Shown here in pieces: positions 44,706 through 54,405 of a stretch of DNA of 64,000 bases. The DNA is from Azolla caroliniana (Eukaryota; Polypodiophyta): positions 1 through 64,000 of the forward strand of contig JBHGNT010000157.1 in NCBI GenBank assembly GCA_043228905.1, written 5' to 3'. Position 1 is the first letter of the stretch. Every line of letters starts with the position of its first letter. Below the pieces are notes generated by a model. The model saw only the letters and a program-made list of their open reading frames with translations, was not told the DNA's origin and made no database searches. The position numbers were made by a program, and so were the translations under genes.

Positions 44706-46154
44706 ATAGGGCTTTTACAGGTAGGGGTTGTGATAGCCCGAACATAAAAGAAAACCTCATGAATAATAATGTAAATAAAGATATTCCTTGTACAATCTCA
44801 TCTAATGGTGCTACTTTTATACTAAAAGTTAATAATAATAAAATACAAAATGCTTTTGAGTACTTTAAGTGTTCTGGATTAATAGATGATGATGAAGAAA
44901 TTCAAGATATGTTTCAAGAATTAAGGTTTGAAGATACAATAACTCATTTGGAAGCAATGGAAGAAGACAACGAAATCCAAGTTCCTGTCCATTCAATCAA
45001 GATGTACGAGGTCATCGAAGAAGTTGCTCGAAAGGATCATGAAGCACATGTACTAACAAAGTACAAGACAATGGAGAAGAAGGTCTGTCCTATTGCTGCT
45101 CCACTTCCAGGGGATAGTGAAAAAGCAATCAAAGAAGCAGCCATAGATAGAGACAATGATTAGAGACCCACGAAAGGTGGGACATGTGTTTACTCCGGAA
45201 ACAATACAAGGGATGAAAATAGGAGGGGGTGACTTCCTATTACCTTCTGAAGAAAAGAAATTCAGGGAGATGTTAAAAAGGCATGGAAAGGCGTTCACAT
45301 TCCAACCTGAGGAAATAGGGTGTGTGGATCCAGAAATTGTAGAGCCCATGGTTATATTCACTATTCCTCATATTCCATGGAACTTTAAGCCAATACCCAT
45401 GCCTAGGGCTAGAATCCCTCAACTATTCGAACTTTTGAAAGAAAAGATAAGGATGGGTATCTTGGAACCATCGAACGCTCCTTACTCGAGTCGATGGTTC
45501 ACTGTGTTAAAGAAAGATGGGCGACTCCGATTTATCCAAGATATGCAACCCGTGAATAAGGTAACAATCCGAAACTCGGGAGTAGGGCCAATTGTGGATG
45601 AGTTTGCTGAGATGTTTGTAGGAAGAGCTATATATTCAATGGGAGACCTTTATTCTGGATATGATCAATTTCAACTTGCTCTCAAAAGTCGAGATATAAC
45701 TTCTATCAAGACACCTATAGGGTTAGTACGGATGTGCACCTTGCCGCAAGGAGCGACCAACTCAGTGGCACATATGATGAATGGAATGAACAAGGTACTT
45801 CGTGATTTTATTGCTCATATTACAATGCCTTTTCTAGATGATGTTCCAATTAAGGGATGCAAGGAGGAAGAGAAGAACGAGGAATTGGATGAAAGTGGTT
45901 GCCATCAATTTGTTGCTGATGATATCAAGGATTGTGAGAAGGTGCTATCAAGGATGGAAGAAGTGCATTTGACCTTATCAGGAGTGAAGTCAATATTTGG
46001 GGCAAAAGCGATATTAATAGTTGGTCATATGTGTGGCCCATATGGGAGAAAGCCATCCCCAACCAAGGTCAATGCAATTCAAAATATGCAAGAGGAATGT
46101 ACATCCGTCTCAGAAGTACGAAGGTTTCTGGGGGTATGTGTTTTTTTACTGTAA
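44706..46154 (+). pseudogene. Element A reverse transcriptase region
   Basis: A short acidic linker frame (44759-45163) and, after a +1 shift near 45155, the reverse transcriptase: GGGDFLLPSEEKKFREMLKR, 'PWNFKPIPMPRARIPQ', NAPYSSRWF, KKDGRLRFIQDMQPVNKVTI, GDLYSGYDQFQLAL, TLPQGATNSVAHMM, MPFLDDVPIKGC (catalytic FLDD), 'SRMEEVHLTLSGVKS', VGHMCGPYGRKPSP. FLDD with Phe, and the VPIKGC continuation, set it apart from common plant Ty3 lineages (YLDD/YVDD). The frame shifts again near a run of seven T at 46140. Confidence 0.85.
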
Positions 46155-46680
46155 ATGGATTCCGCATTATGCCCATTTATCTAAACCTTTATATAGACTC
46201 CTAAGAAAAGGAGAGATATTTGAATGGAGTGAAGAGCATTCAGAGGCAATGAAGAAATTGAAGTACTACTTAGCACAAGCTCCACCATTAAAGCAACCTG
46301 ACTACACCCGACCCATATATCTCACAGTAGACTCTAGTCCCATTGGAATTGGATGGGTGATAAGCCAACAAGATGGGGAAGAAAGGTATCCAGTCCGATT
46401 CGGAGCAAAGGTTCTTAGTGGTCGACAAAGAAAATATGCACAGGTGAAAAGAGAGCTATGGGGGATAATAACAGCAGTAAGGACAGACAAAGATTACTTA
46501 ATTGGTGCTGAAGTAATAATAGAAACAGATTGTTTGCCTATTCTTGGTATCATAGCTAATTGTGATATTCCAGATCAAGCCATGTTAAGATGATGTATCT
46601 ATATTAGATCAGCCAACCCTGAAGTTCGAAATATCTCTGGGAATAGAAATGCAGTAGCAAATATGTTATCAAGATGAAGG
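46155..46680 (+). pseudogene. Element A RNase H region
   Basis: WIPHYAHLSKPLYRLLRKGE, TVDSSPIGIGWVISQQDGE, VRFGAKVLSGRQRKYAQVKR, 'ELWGIITAVRTDKDYLIGAE', ETDCLPILGIIANC, then TGA at 46591 in place of a Trp codon, and NRNAVANMLSR followed by TGA. This is a Ty3-type RNase H with visible acidic residues (D of TVDSS, E of RELWG, D of ETDC). Confidence 0.85.
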
Positions 46681-48004
46681 TATGAGGAAGAGGAGATTCT
46701 AGACTCGGACGATGAGGACAAAGAACAAACAGTCCTTACCACAAGCATTACCCGAGAAGGAGGAATGCAGTTTCTAGAAGAGGAGTATGAAGAAGAATTC
46801 AAGGAAATAGGGAAATACCTACAAACCCCTGACAAGTACAAAGGTCGATCTGGAAAAGAGTTCACACAGTTTCGCAAGAAAGCCCATAAGTTCTTCCTGC
46901 ATGAAGGATATCTATGGCGAAATCCGAAAACCAAGACTGGAAACCCGCAAAGAGTAATAGGTTCTGAAGGGCAAAGAAAGGAGATAATCAGAGAGCTGCA
47001 TGACAAAGAATGGGCTGGTCATCGAGGAGTGTGGGCCACTTTCAGTAAGATTAAAGAACGATTTTGGTGGCCTCGATACTATGAGAAAATAAAAAAGTAT
47101 GTGGAAACTTGTCCCACTTGTCAATATTATTCAAACGTAAAATTTTGTGATGAATTACACCCAACATACTCACCGGGGGTGCATTACAAGTGGATGATAG
47201 ATTTGGTAACAATGCCACTTGGAGTAGGACAAAAGAGATACTTGGTTCTTGCTAGAGAAGATCTAACAAATCAAGTGGAAGGCCATTCATTGCGAACAAA
47301 AGGGACATTAGGAGTATGTCAATTCATCTTGGAGGACATTGTTTGTAGATATGGATGTATCGGGAAGATAGTGGCAGATAGGGGAGAACTCAATTCTGCG
47401 GAAGCTCAAGATTTTTTCGACAAAATAGGAATTTGGCTTTCTTTGACAACGGCGTACAATCCAGAAGCTAATGGAAAGGTAGAAAGGGGACATGGGCCAA
47501 TAGTCAAAGCTTTGGCAAAGGCATGTAGAGGACGGGTCAGTGATTGGCCAAAAACCTTACCCTATGCACTATGGGCTGATAGGACAACTCACAACACTGT
47601 TACTGGATATATGCCTGCAGAATTAATCACAGGACAGAAGCCAATAATGCCAATTGAAGAAAAGATAACTACATGGGCTGTGTTGCCTTGGGAATCGGAA
47701 ATGAGTAGGGAAGATTTACTTGCGGTTCGAATACGACAACTTCAATCAAGGATAGAAGACATAGAAAAAGCAGCTACTAGATTGAAAGAGGCAAGAATCA
47801 AGAATAAGGACAAATTTGACAAGATGAAAAGAATACGACCAAGAAAGGTGCAAGAGGGAGATTGGGTATTAGTATATGATAATAGCCTAGATAATCAATA
47901 CAGTACTATTCGGAAGTTTGCAAAAAGATGGTTTGGACCTTATGAAGTTAGGAAAATAACAGATAAAGCCACATATTTCTTCAATGAATTAGATGGGACA
48001 GAAA
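46681..48004 (+). pseudogene. Element A integrase, first segment
   Basis: Open from 46681 to the copia H insertion. HHCC: HDKEWAGHRGV, ERFWWPRYYEKIKKYV, CPTCQ. Catalytic core: MIDLVTMPL (Asp), KIVADRGEL (Asp), NPEANGKVERGHGPI (Glu). C-terminal part: 'LWADRTTHNTVTGYMPAEL', VQEGDWVLVYDNSLDNQ, 'RWFGPYEVRKITDKATY', NELDGTE. It stops at H's target AGAAA and resumes in phase at 53351. Confidence 0.9.
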
Positions 48005-48616
48005 TGTTGGGATTACGGTCCCTTCGGATGGGATGGTCGGATATCGGAGATGAATGCCGACCAGCCCGGTTTCGGTTTCGGAACCGGATGATGAAGACCC
48101 CGACATCGGAGTCGGATGACGAATGTACCCGAAGAAGAGATCCGGATGCAGGGACATATCCATGAATATGTCAGCTAAGGGCCCCCTGAGGCTATAGTTG
48201 TAAATAGCCCCAAAGTCATATATATGTATAAATATGACTTAGGGCAAACTGTTTTAGTGTTGCTATTCATTTTTCTGTTTTTCCACTCTAGAAGAGTGAA
48301 GAGAGAGCAGCCGTGAGAGAGAGAGAGAGAGATAGAGCGCGAGAGAGGAAGAGGACGACGCCTCTGTGTATTTCCGCCGCCTGTGGCGAGGACAGCGAGC
48401 TCAAGGTCGTCGCCTTGCAGCTCGCCATTGTATACCTTTCTGTACATAGTGTTGGTTTGGAGTCTTGTACTCCCGTGGTTTTTCCCGTACAGGGTTTTCC
48501 ACGATAAATCGTGTGTCCTCTCTAATCTTTGTATTTCCCATTTTCTGCTCCATTGATTCGCGATTACTCGGTTGTGGCCGAGTGGTGAAGGTTAATAGAA
48601 GGGTCGTTTCCCAACA
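48005..48616 (+). repeat. 5' LTR of copia H
   Basis: 612 bp, TGTTGGGATTACGG to TTTCCCAACA. It differs from the 3' LTR at three positions by eye (G/A at about 48063, G/A at about 48394, T/A at 48604). TATAAAT (48227-48233) lies between inverted arms AAGTCATAT and ATATGACTT; upstream is GACATAT..ATATGTC. Confidence 0.97.
48227..48233 (+). promoter_or_regulatory. TATA box of copia H
   Basis: TATAAAT sits between the 9-bp arms at 48213-48221 and 48232-48240 (the last arm overlaps the T-rich end). The copy in the 3' LTR is identical. This is the likely start region for the genomic RNA. Confidence 0.75.
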
Positions 48617-48619
48617 ATC

Positions 48620-48631
48620 TGGTATCAGAGC
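48620..48631 (+). other. Primer-binding site of copia H
   Basis: TGGTATCAGAGC, the perfect initiator-tRNA-Met complement, three bases after the LTR and 16 bases before the gag-pol ATG. Confidence 0.95.
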
Positions 48632-48646
48632 GAACTGCTGCAGAAA

Positions 48647-51600
48647 ATGGAAGGCGGCGGCAGCGGGCAGCCGGGGATGATGGTGCTGAATGCACAGAAT
48701 TACGCCGACTGGAAGATCAAGATGGAGGATCTTCTGATTGTTCGGGACCTGTACGAACCGATTGACAGGTCGGAAATACCGAAGGGGGTACTTGAGTCGG
48801 AGTGGAAGCTCCTGAACCGGAAAGCCGTAGCGACGATCCGACAATATGTCGATGTAAGCGTCCTACAACACGTGGCGAACGACACCAACGCATATGAGAT
48901 GTGGAAGAAGCTGTCGGGCCTCTACGAGAGGAAGAATGCGTTGAACCGGACCTCCCTGATGAGGAAGATAGTGAACCTCAAGTACCGGGACGGCGAGAGT
49001 ATGGTCGAACACGTAAGCACGTTCATGGGATTCGTGAATCAGCTTGCGGCGATCAAGTTCCCGTTGGAGGATGCAATGCAAGCCATCATCCTGATGTGTA
49101 CATTGCCGGAAAGCTGGGAGAACTTGGTGGTGACTCTCAGCACCTCCTGCACAGAAGATAACTTGTCCTTGCAAACGGTAAAGACAAGTATTTTGAACGA
49201 AGAAGCGCGTCGGAGAGATAAAGAACCGGCCTCCGACCCGAAGGCGCTGCTTACCGAATCGGATCGGGGAAGACAATGGAACCGGAGTCCGCAAAGACGG
49301 GAGAAGTCGGGGACCCGGTCGCAGTCAAGAGGAAGACCCACATGCTTCCACTGTGGGAAGCCGGGGCACTTCCGAAAGAATTGTCGGCATTACCGAAAAG
49401 ACAACGGAGCCGACGACACCGATTCGAAGAAGTCACCGGAGAGAAACGGTGCATACCGGGGAGCCACGGACCGGAGAGGTTCGGATCGGCGAGGGCAGGA
49501 CCGGAAAGGAACAACGGCACTCGCGGCAAGTGAGGAAGAAATCATGCTCATCACCGAAGAAGGTGAACTAAACATTGCCGGCGATGAGACGACCTGGGTG
49601 GTCGATTCGGGAGCATCGTTCCACCTGACCCCGGAGAGAAGATACTTCTCATCCTACACAGCCGGTGAGCATGGCTGTGTTCGGATGGGGAATGAAGGTA
49701 CGTGCCGGATTGCCGGCATAGGAGACGTGTGGTTGACAACCCCGACCGGATGCAAAATGCTGCTGAAGGATGTCCGACACGTTCCGGAGGTTCGATTGAA
49801 CCTGATTTCGGCCGGGAGGCTAGATGATGAAGGCTACACAGGTAGCATCCGGAACGGCGTAATGAAGTTCAGCAAGGGGAGCTTGATAGTGGCTCGGGCT
49901 CGGAAAGTCAACACACTGTACCTGATGAATGCCCGGTTATGTCCGGAAGAGCTGAACGTAGCAGCCGACACTGCCGGTGAGCTGTGGCACAAGAGACTGT
50001 GCCACATGAGTGAGAAGGGGATGAAGAGGCTTGCAGAAGACAACCTCATTCCAGTGAAGCATGTGCACCTGGAGAAGTGCACCGATTGCCTGGCCGGTAA
50101 GCAGAACCGAGCCTCTTTCCACTCAAGGCCACCGACGAGACGTAGCGCACCATTGGAGTTGGTGCACACTGATGTGTGTCAGGTAGAAACGAAGTCACAT
50201 GGCGGAGCCCAGTACTTCGTAACATTCATTGATGATTACAGTCGGAAGCTGTGGACGGCACCGTTGAAGACAAAGGACCAAGTGTTGTGCGTCTTCAAAG
50301 AACTTCACGCGAGAGTGGAAAGGGAATCCGGCAAGAAGCTGAAGGCGATACGAGCGGATAACGGAGGGGAATACCGGGGGCAGTTCCAGGAGTACTGTCG
50401 CTCGAAGGGAATCCGGCTCGAGTTTACTGTGCCGAAGACGCCGGAACTGAACGGGCTGGCCGAGAGGATGAACCGGACCATAATGGAGAGGGTCCGGAGT
50501 ATGCTGGCGCATGCGAAATTACCCAAGGGATTTTGGGCTGAGGCAATGTCGACGGCGACATATGTGATAAACAGATCACCCTCAGTACCTTTGGACGGAG
50601 ACACGCCGCAGAAAGTGTGGACCAGTAAGGAAGTGTCCTACCGGCATCTGAAGGTGTTCGGGTGTCTCGCATACGTGCATGTGGCAAAGGACCGGAGAGG
50701 AAAGCTAGATCCGAAGACCCGGCCATGCATATTCCTCGGTTACGGCGATGACGAGTTCGGCTACCGAGTATGGGACCCGGTCGACAAGAAGATATTCCGG
50801 AGTCGTGATATCATCTTCATGGAGAACAAGACACTCGCCGACTGGGAGTCGGAGAAGAAGATGAAGAGCTCCAAGTCGACCGGTGAGGATCAACTCTACG
50901 AGGAGCAGTCCCGACCGGCAAGGGACCGGTTAGCACTCGAGGATCCGGCCGAAGACGGTGAAGAAACAGAACCGGCCGAAGAAGATGAAAACGATACCGG
51001 AACCGGCCCCGATCCCGAAATGGATTCGGATGAAGAAGAAGAATCGGAAGAACCGGTTACCGAAGCTCCTGAACGGAGATATCCTCTAAGAGAGAGAAGG
51101 GCCCCCCGGAGATTTCCGGAACCAGAGCACGTGCTGCTAACCGACGAGGGGGAGCCGGAGAGCTTCGAAGAAGCAAAGCATGACACCCAGAGCCGCAGGT
51201 GGTTGAGTGCCATGCAGGACGAGATGGATTCCCTGCATGAGAACCACACATATGAACTTGTGGAGTTGCCGAAAGGAAAGCGGGCACTTCGAAACAAGTG
51301 GGTGTTCAAGCTGAAGCCGGGAGATGCCGGAAACCCCCCGAGATACAAAGCCAGGATCGTGGTGAAGGGGTTTCAGCAGAAGAAGGGCGTCGACTTCGAC
51401 GAGATATTTGCCCCGGTAGTGAAGATGACCTCCATCCGGACGGTGCTGAGCATAGCGGCAAGCATGGACCTCGAGGTAGAACAGATGGACGTGAAGACGG
51501 CATTCCTTCACGGTGACCTCGATGAAGAGATCTACATGCAGCAACCGGAAGGATTCGAGAAGAAAGGGAAGGAGCACCTGGTATGCGGATTGAAGAAGAG

Positions 51601-52723
51601 CCTTTACGGACTGAAGCAGGCTCCTCGGCAATGGTACCGGAAGTTCGACTCCTTCATGACCGACGAAGGGTACCTCAAAACGCAGTCCGACCACTGCGTG
51701 TTTGTGAAGAAGTTCGAAGGAGGAGACTTCCTAATACTCCTCCTGTACGTGGACGACATGTTGATCGTCGGACGGGACCAGGTCAAGATACGGATGCTGA
51801 AGAAGGCTCTTCACCGAACCTTCTCAATGAAGGACCTGGGTTCGGCGAGACAAATACTAGGGATGCACATCATCCGGGACTGGAAGAAGAAGCAGTTGTG
51901 GCTGTCACAGGAGAAGTACGTGACGAAGGTGCTTCACCGGTTCAACATGTCGGAAGCAAGGCCGGTCGGATCGACCCTCCCGGCAAACTGCAAGTTGTCC
52001 AACAAGCAAAGTCCCAAGACAAAGGCTGAAAAGGAGGATATGATGAAAGTGCCATATGCCTCAGCCGTCGGGAGCTTGATGTACGCCATGGTGTGTACGA
52101 GACCGGACATCGGATATGCAGTCGGAGTGGTGAGCCGGTACATGAGCAATCCCGGCAAAGAGCATTGGAACGCGGCCAAGTGGATACTCCGATACCTGAA
52201 GGGCACGGCAAACGTGTGCCTCCGATTCGGCTCCGGTAAGCCCGAACTCGACGGCTTTACCGATTCGGATATGTCGGCTGATGCAGATACCAGCCGGTCC
52301 ACATCAGGGTATGTGATGACGTATGCAGGGGGAGCTGTTTCATGGCAGTCGAGGCTGCAGAAGACGGTTGCTTTGTCAACTACGGAGGCGGAGTACATGG
52401 CGGCTGTTGAAGCCGGCAAGGAAGTAATATGGATGAAGGACTTCATTAGAGAGCTCGGTATCCGGCAGGAGGAGTACCGACTCTACTGTGACAGTCAGAG
52501 TGCAATCCACCTTGCGAAGAACGCGGCCTATCACTCCCGGACGAAGCACATCCAACGAAGATATCACTGGATCCGGGAAAGGATAGAAGACAAGGAGTTC
52601 GTGCTGACGAAGATCCACACGGACGAGAACGGGTCGGATATGCTGACCAAGGTGCTCACACCCGACAAGCTGGAAGCATGCCGGAAGAGGATCGGATTGG
52701 AAAGACATCCCATCCCGAAGTGA
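48647..52723 (+). CDS. Intact gag-pol polyprotein of copia H (Tork/Tnt1-like)
   Basis: A single 1358-codon frame with no stop or frameshift. Gag N-terminal domain around residues 10-190; CCHC knuckle CFHCGKPGHFRKNC (233-246); protease VVDSGASFH (DSG at 320-322); pre-integrase HHCC with LWHKRLCH (447-453) and CTDC (478-481); integrase core D509, D571 and E607 with the canonical 35-residue D-E spacing (LVHTDV, IRADNGGEYRG, LNGLAERMNRT); acidic linker (about 760-805); reverse transcriptase from about 890 with ARIVVKGFQQKKGVDFDEI and the YVDD box at 1034-1037; RNase H with FTDSDMSADADTSRSTSGYV (from 1204), ALSTTEAEYMA (1242-1252) and LYCDSQSA (1279-1286). The wording and order (PR-IN-RT-RH) fit the Tork lineage that includes tobacco Tnt1. 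It would make virus-like particles, copy its RNA and integrate the product. The ATG is the first after the primer site. Everything needed for mobility in cis appears present. Confidence 0.97.
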   Translation: MEGGGSGQPGMMVLNAQNYADWKIKMEDLLIVRDLYEPIDRSEIPKGVLESEWKLLNRKAVATIRQYVDVSVLQHVANDTNAYEMWKKLSGLYERKNALNRTSLMRKIVNLKYRDGESMVEHVSTFMGFVNQLAAIKFPLEDAMQAIILMCTLPESWENLVVTLSTSCTEDNLSLQTVKTSILNEEARRRDKEPASDPKALLTESDRGRQWNRSPQRREKSGTRSQSRGRPTCFHCGKPGHFRKNCRHYRKDNGADDTDSKKSPERNGAYRGATDRRGSDRRGQDRKGTTALAASEEEIMLITEEGELNIAGDETTWVVDSGASFHLTPERRYFSSYTAGEHGCVRMGNEGTCRIAGIGDVWLTTPTGCKMLLKDVRHVPEVRLNLISAGRLDDEGYTGSIRNGVMKFSKGSLIVARARKVNTLYLMNARLCPEELNVAADTAGELWHKRLCHMSEKGMKRLAEDNLIPVKHVHLEKCTDCLAGKQNRASFHSRPPTRRSAPLELVHTDVCQVETKSHGGAQYFVTFIDDYSRKLWTAPLKTKDQVLCVFKELHARVERESGKKLKAIRADNGGEYRGQFQEYCRSKGIRLEFTVPKTPELNGLAERMNRTIMERVRSMLAHAKLPKGFWAEAMSTATYVINRSPSVPLDGDTPQKVWTSKEVSYRHLKVFGCLAYVHVAKDRRGKLDPKTRPCIFLGYGDDEFGYRVWDPVDKKIFRSRDIIFMENKTLADWESEKKMKSSKSTGEDQLYEEQSRPARDRLALEDPAEDGEETEPAEEDENDTGTGPDPEMDSDEEEESEEPVTEAPERRYPLRERRAPRRFPEPEHVLLTDEGEPESFEEAKHDTQSRRWLSAMQDEMDSLHENHTYELVELPKGKRALRNKWVFKLKPGDAGNPPRYKARIVVKGFQQKKGVDFDEIFAPVVKMTSIRTVLSIAASMDLEVEQMDVKTAFLHGDLDEEIYMQQPEGFEKKGKEHLVCGLKKSLYGLKQAPRQWYRKFDSFMTDEGYLKTQSDHCVFVKKFEGGDFLILLLYVDDMLIVGRDQVKIRMLKKALHRTFSMKDLGSARQILGMHIIRDWKKKQLWLSQEKYVTKVLHRFNMSEARPVGSTLPANCKLSNKQSPKTKAEKEDMMKVPYASAVGSLMYAMVCTRPDIGYAVGVVSRYMSNPGKEHWNAAKWILRYLKGTANVCLRFGSGKPELDGFTDSDMSADADTSRSTSGYVMTYAGGAVSWQSRLQKTVALSTTEAEYMAAVEAGKEVIWMKDFIRELGIRQEEYRLYCDSQSAIHLAKNAAYHSRTKHIQRRYHWIRERIEDKEFVLTKIHTDENGSDMLTKVLTPDKLEACRKRIGLERHPIPK

Positions 52724-52733
52724 AGGGGGAGTT
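52719..52733 (+). other. Polypurine tract of copia H
   Basis: GAAGTGAAGGGGGAG overlaps the stop codon region and lies immediately before the 3' LTR, with GTT/TTT as spacer. Confidence 0.85.
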
Positions 52734-53345
52734 TGTTGGGATTACGGTCCCTTCGGATGGGATGGTCGGATATCGGAGATGAATGCCGACCAACCCGGTT
52801 TCGGTTTCGGAACCGGATGATGAAGACCCCGACATCGGAGTCGGATGACGAATGTACCCGAAGAAGAGATCCGGATGCAGGGACATATCCATGAATATGT
52901 CAGCTAAGGGCCCCCTGAGGCTATAGTTGTAAATAGCCCCAAAGTCATATATATGTATAAATATGACTTAGGGCAAACTGTTTTAGTGTTGCTATTCATT
53001 TTTCTGTTTTTCCACTCTAGAAGAGTGAAGAGAGAGCAGCCGTGAGAGAGAGAGAGAGAGATAGAGCGCGAGAGAGGAAGAGGACGACGCCTCTGTGTAT
53101 TTCCGCCGCCTGTGGCGAGGACAACGAGCTCAAGGTCGTCGCCTTGCAGCTCGCCATTGTATACCTTTCTGTACATAGTGTTGGTTTGGAGTCTTGTACT
53201 CCCGTGGTTTTTCCCGTACAGGGTTTTCCACGATAAATCGTGTGTCCTCTCTAATCTTTGTATTTCCCATTTTCTGCTCCATTGATTCGCGATTACTCGG
53301 TTGTGGCCGAGTGGTGAAGGTTAATAGAAGGGACGTTTCCCAACA
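52734..53345 (+). repeat. 3' LTR of copia H
   Basis: 612 bp, same ends and motifs as the 5' LTR; three mismatches between them by eye, about 0.5 %. This low divergence marks H as the youngest dated insertion of the nest. Confidence 0.97.
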
Positions 53346-53503
53346 AGAAATTCGTATCCCAATTGCAGGAAAAAGGATTAAAATATTTAAAAGGAGGGAG
53401 TCATTAGAGCCTGAATTTTATGAAGAAGTAGAAGAACTAAAAGAATCGGAAGAAGTGTTGGATGAACTCTGCACAACCAATGTGCAAGTTCAGAGGGGGT
53501 GGG
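53346..53503 (+). pseudogene. Element A pol, C-terminal end
   Basis: The last ~50 codons after copia H: IRIPIAGKRIKIFKRRESLE, EEVEELKESEEVLDE and CTTNVQVQRGWVS, ending at the TGTCGTGA start of the LTR. A3 carries the same tail. A purine-rich CAGAGGGGGTGGG tract (about 53491-53503) precedes the LTR. Confidence 0.9.
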
Positions 53504-54405
53504 TGTCGTGAAGAATGTGCTTCACGATATAAAAATGAGCTTAAATGTTGTATTTAATAATATTTGAGAGACTTGAACCCACATCCTTATATACGATGTA
53601 CAATGTACATATTTTGTAAAAATGTGTAATAAATGTGCTTCATGATATAAGAATGAAGCTATATATTGTATTAAGTAAAATTGAGGGACTTGAACCCTCA
53701 ACCTTGTATACCAAGCACCAAGCATACACCACTAAGCTAGGTTAATTATTTTAGAATGTATTTTCATCATTATACTTATCCCATATCTATTTTCATACAT
53801 AGCCATCATTCATCACATGCAATGCATGTGCGCCAAATGGCGATCATGCATTACATGTAACTCATGCATTGCATGCATGCCATGCTCCCATACATTACCA
53901 TATGCATGACAACACTTATATAAGGAGGGGCAAGGAAAACAAGAGGGAATCAAGAAGAGAGAGTGAGAAAATAATACAATTAAGTAAAGAAGACTAGCTC
54001 ATTGGGTGGAGAACCTCTCGTTTCGAAGTTGAGGTCGTGGGTTCAAATCAAGGGTCGGTAGAGAATGTGTTCAGTTTGCGATCAAGGATTGTAAAGTTGG
54101 TAAAATATTGTCTTTTTAATATACATCATGTTTATATCAAATACTCTTGCTTCTTGATTCATACTTTGTCTCAATCTTCCTTCTTAAATCATATTTTGTC
54201 TCTAACTTGCTTCTTGAATCATATATTATCTCTATCTTCTATCTATTCTCGTCTCTCTCTCACACACATTACTCGTAACTCTTCTTCTTGCTACTCTTAA
54301 CCTTTCTAACATCACCATACACCCCTTATTAAAAGTTAAGTTTCTTCAACTCCCCTTAACCTTAGTCCCTGTGACTTCGCCGCACGAACCACAACTACCC
54401 TGACA
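53504..54405 (+). repeat. 3' LTR of element A
   Basis: 902 bp, pairs with 32803-33704; roughly 11-12 differences by eye (about 1.3 %), more than between the LTRs of H, as expected if A is the older host. E2F-like GCGCCAAA at 53830-53837; tRNA-like modules at about 53684-53747 (antisense) and 53989-54052 (sense). Confidence 0.93.

Larger units (their letters stand above)
48000..53350. repeat. 5-bp target duplication AGAAA flanking copia H
   Basis: AGAAA at 48000-48004 and again at 53346-53350, exactly outside the TGTTGG start and CCAACA end of copia H. Removing H plus one pentamer (5346 bp, a multiple of three) rejoins the integrase frame of element A. Confidence 0.97.

Noticed and set aside
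48863-52708. Many 60-185 codon frames antisense to copia H
   Set aside because: Shadows of the GC-rich gag-pol frame; none has its own motif.
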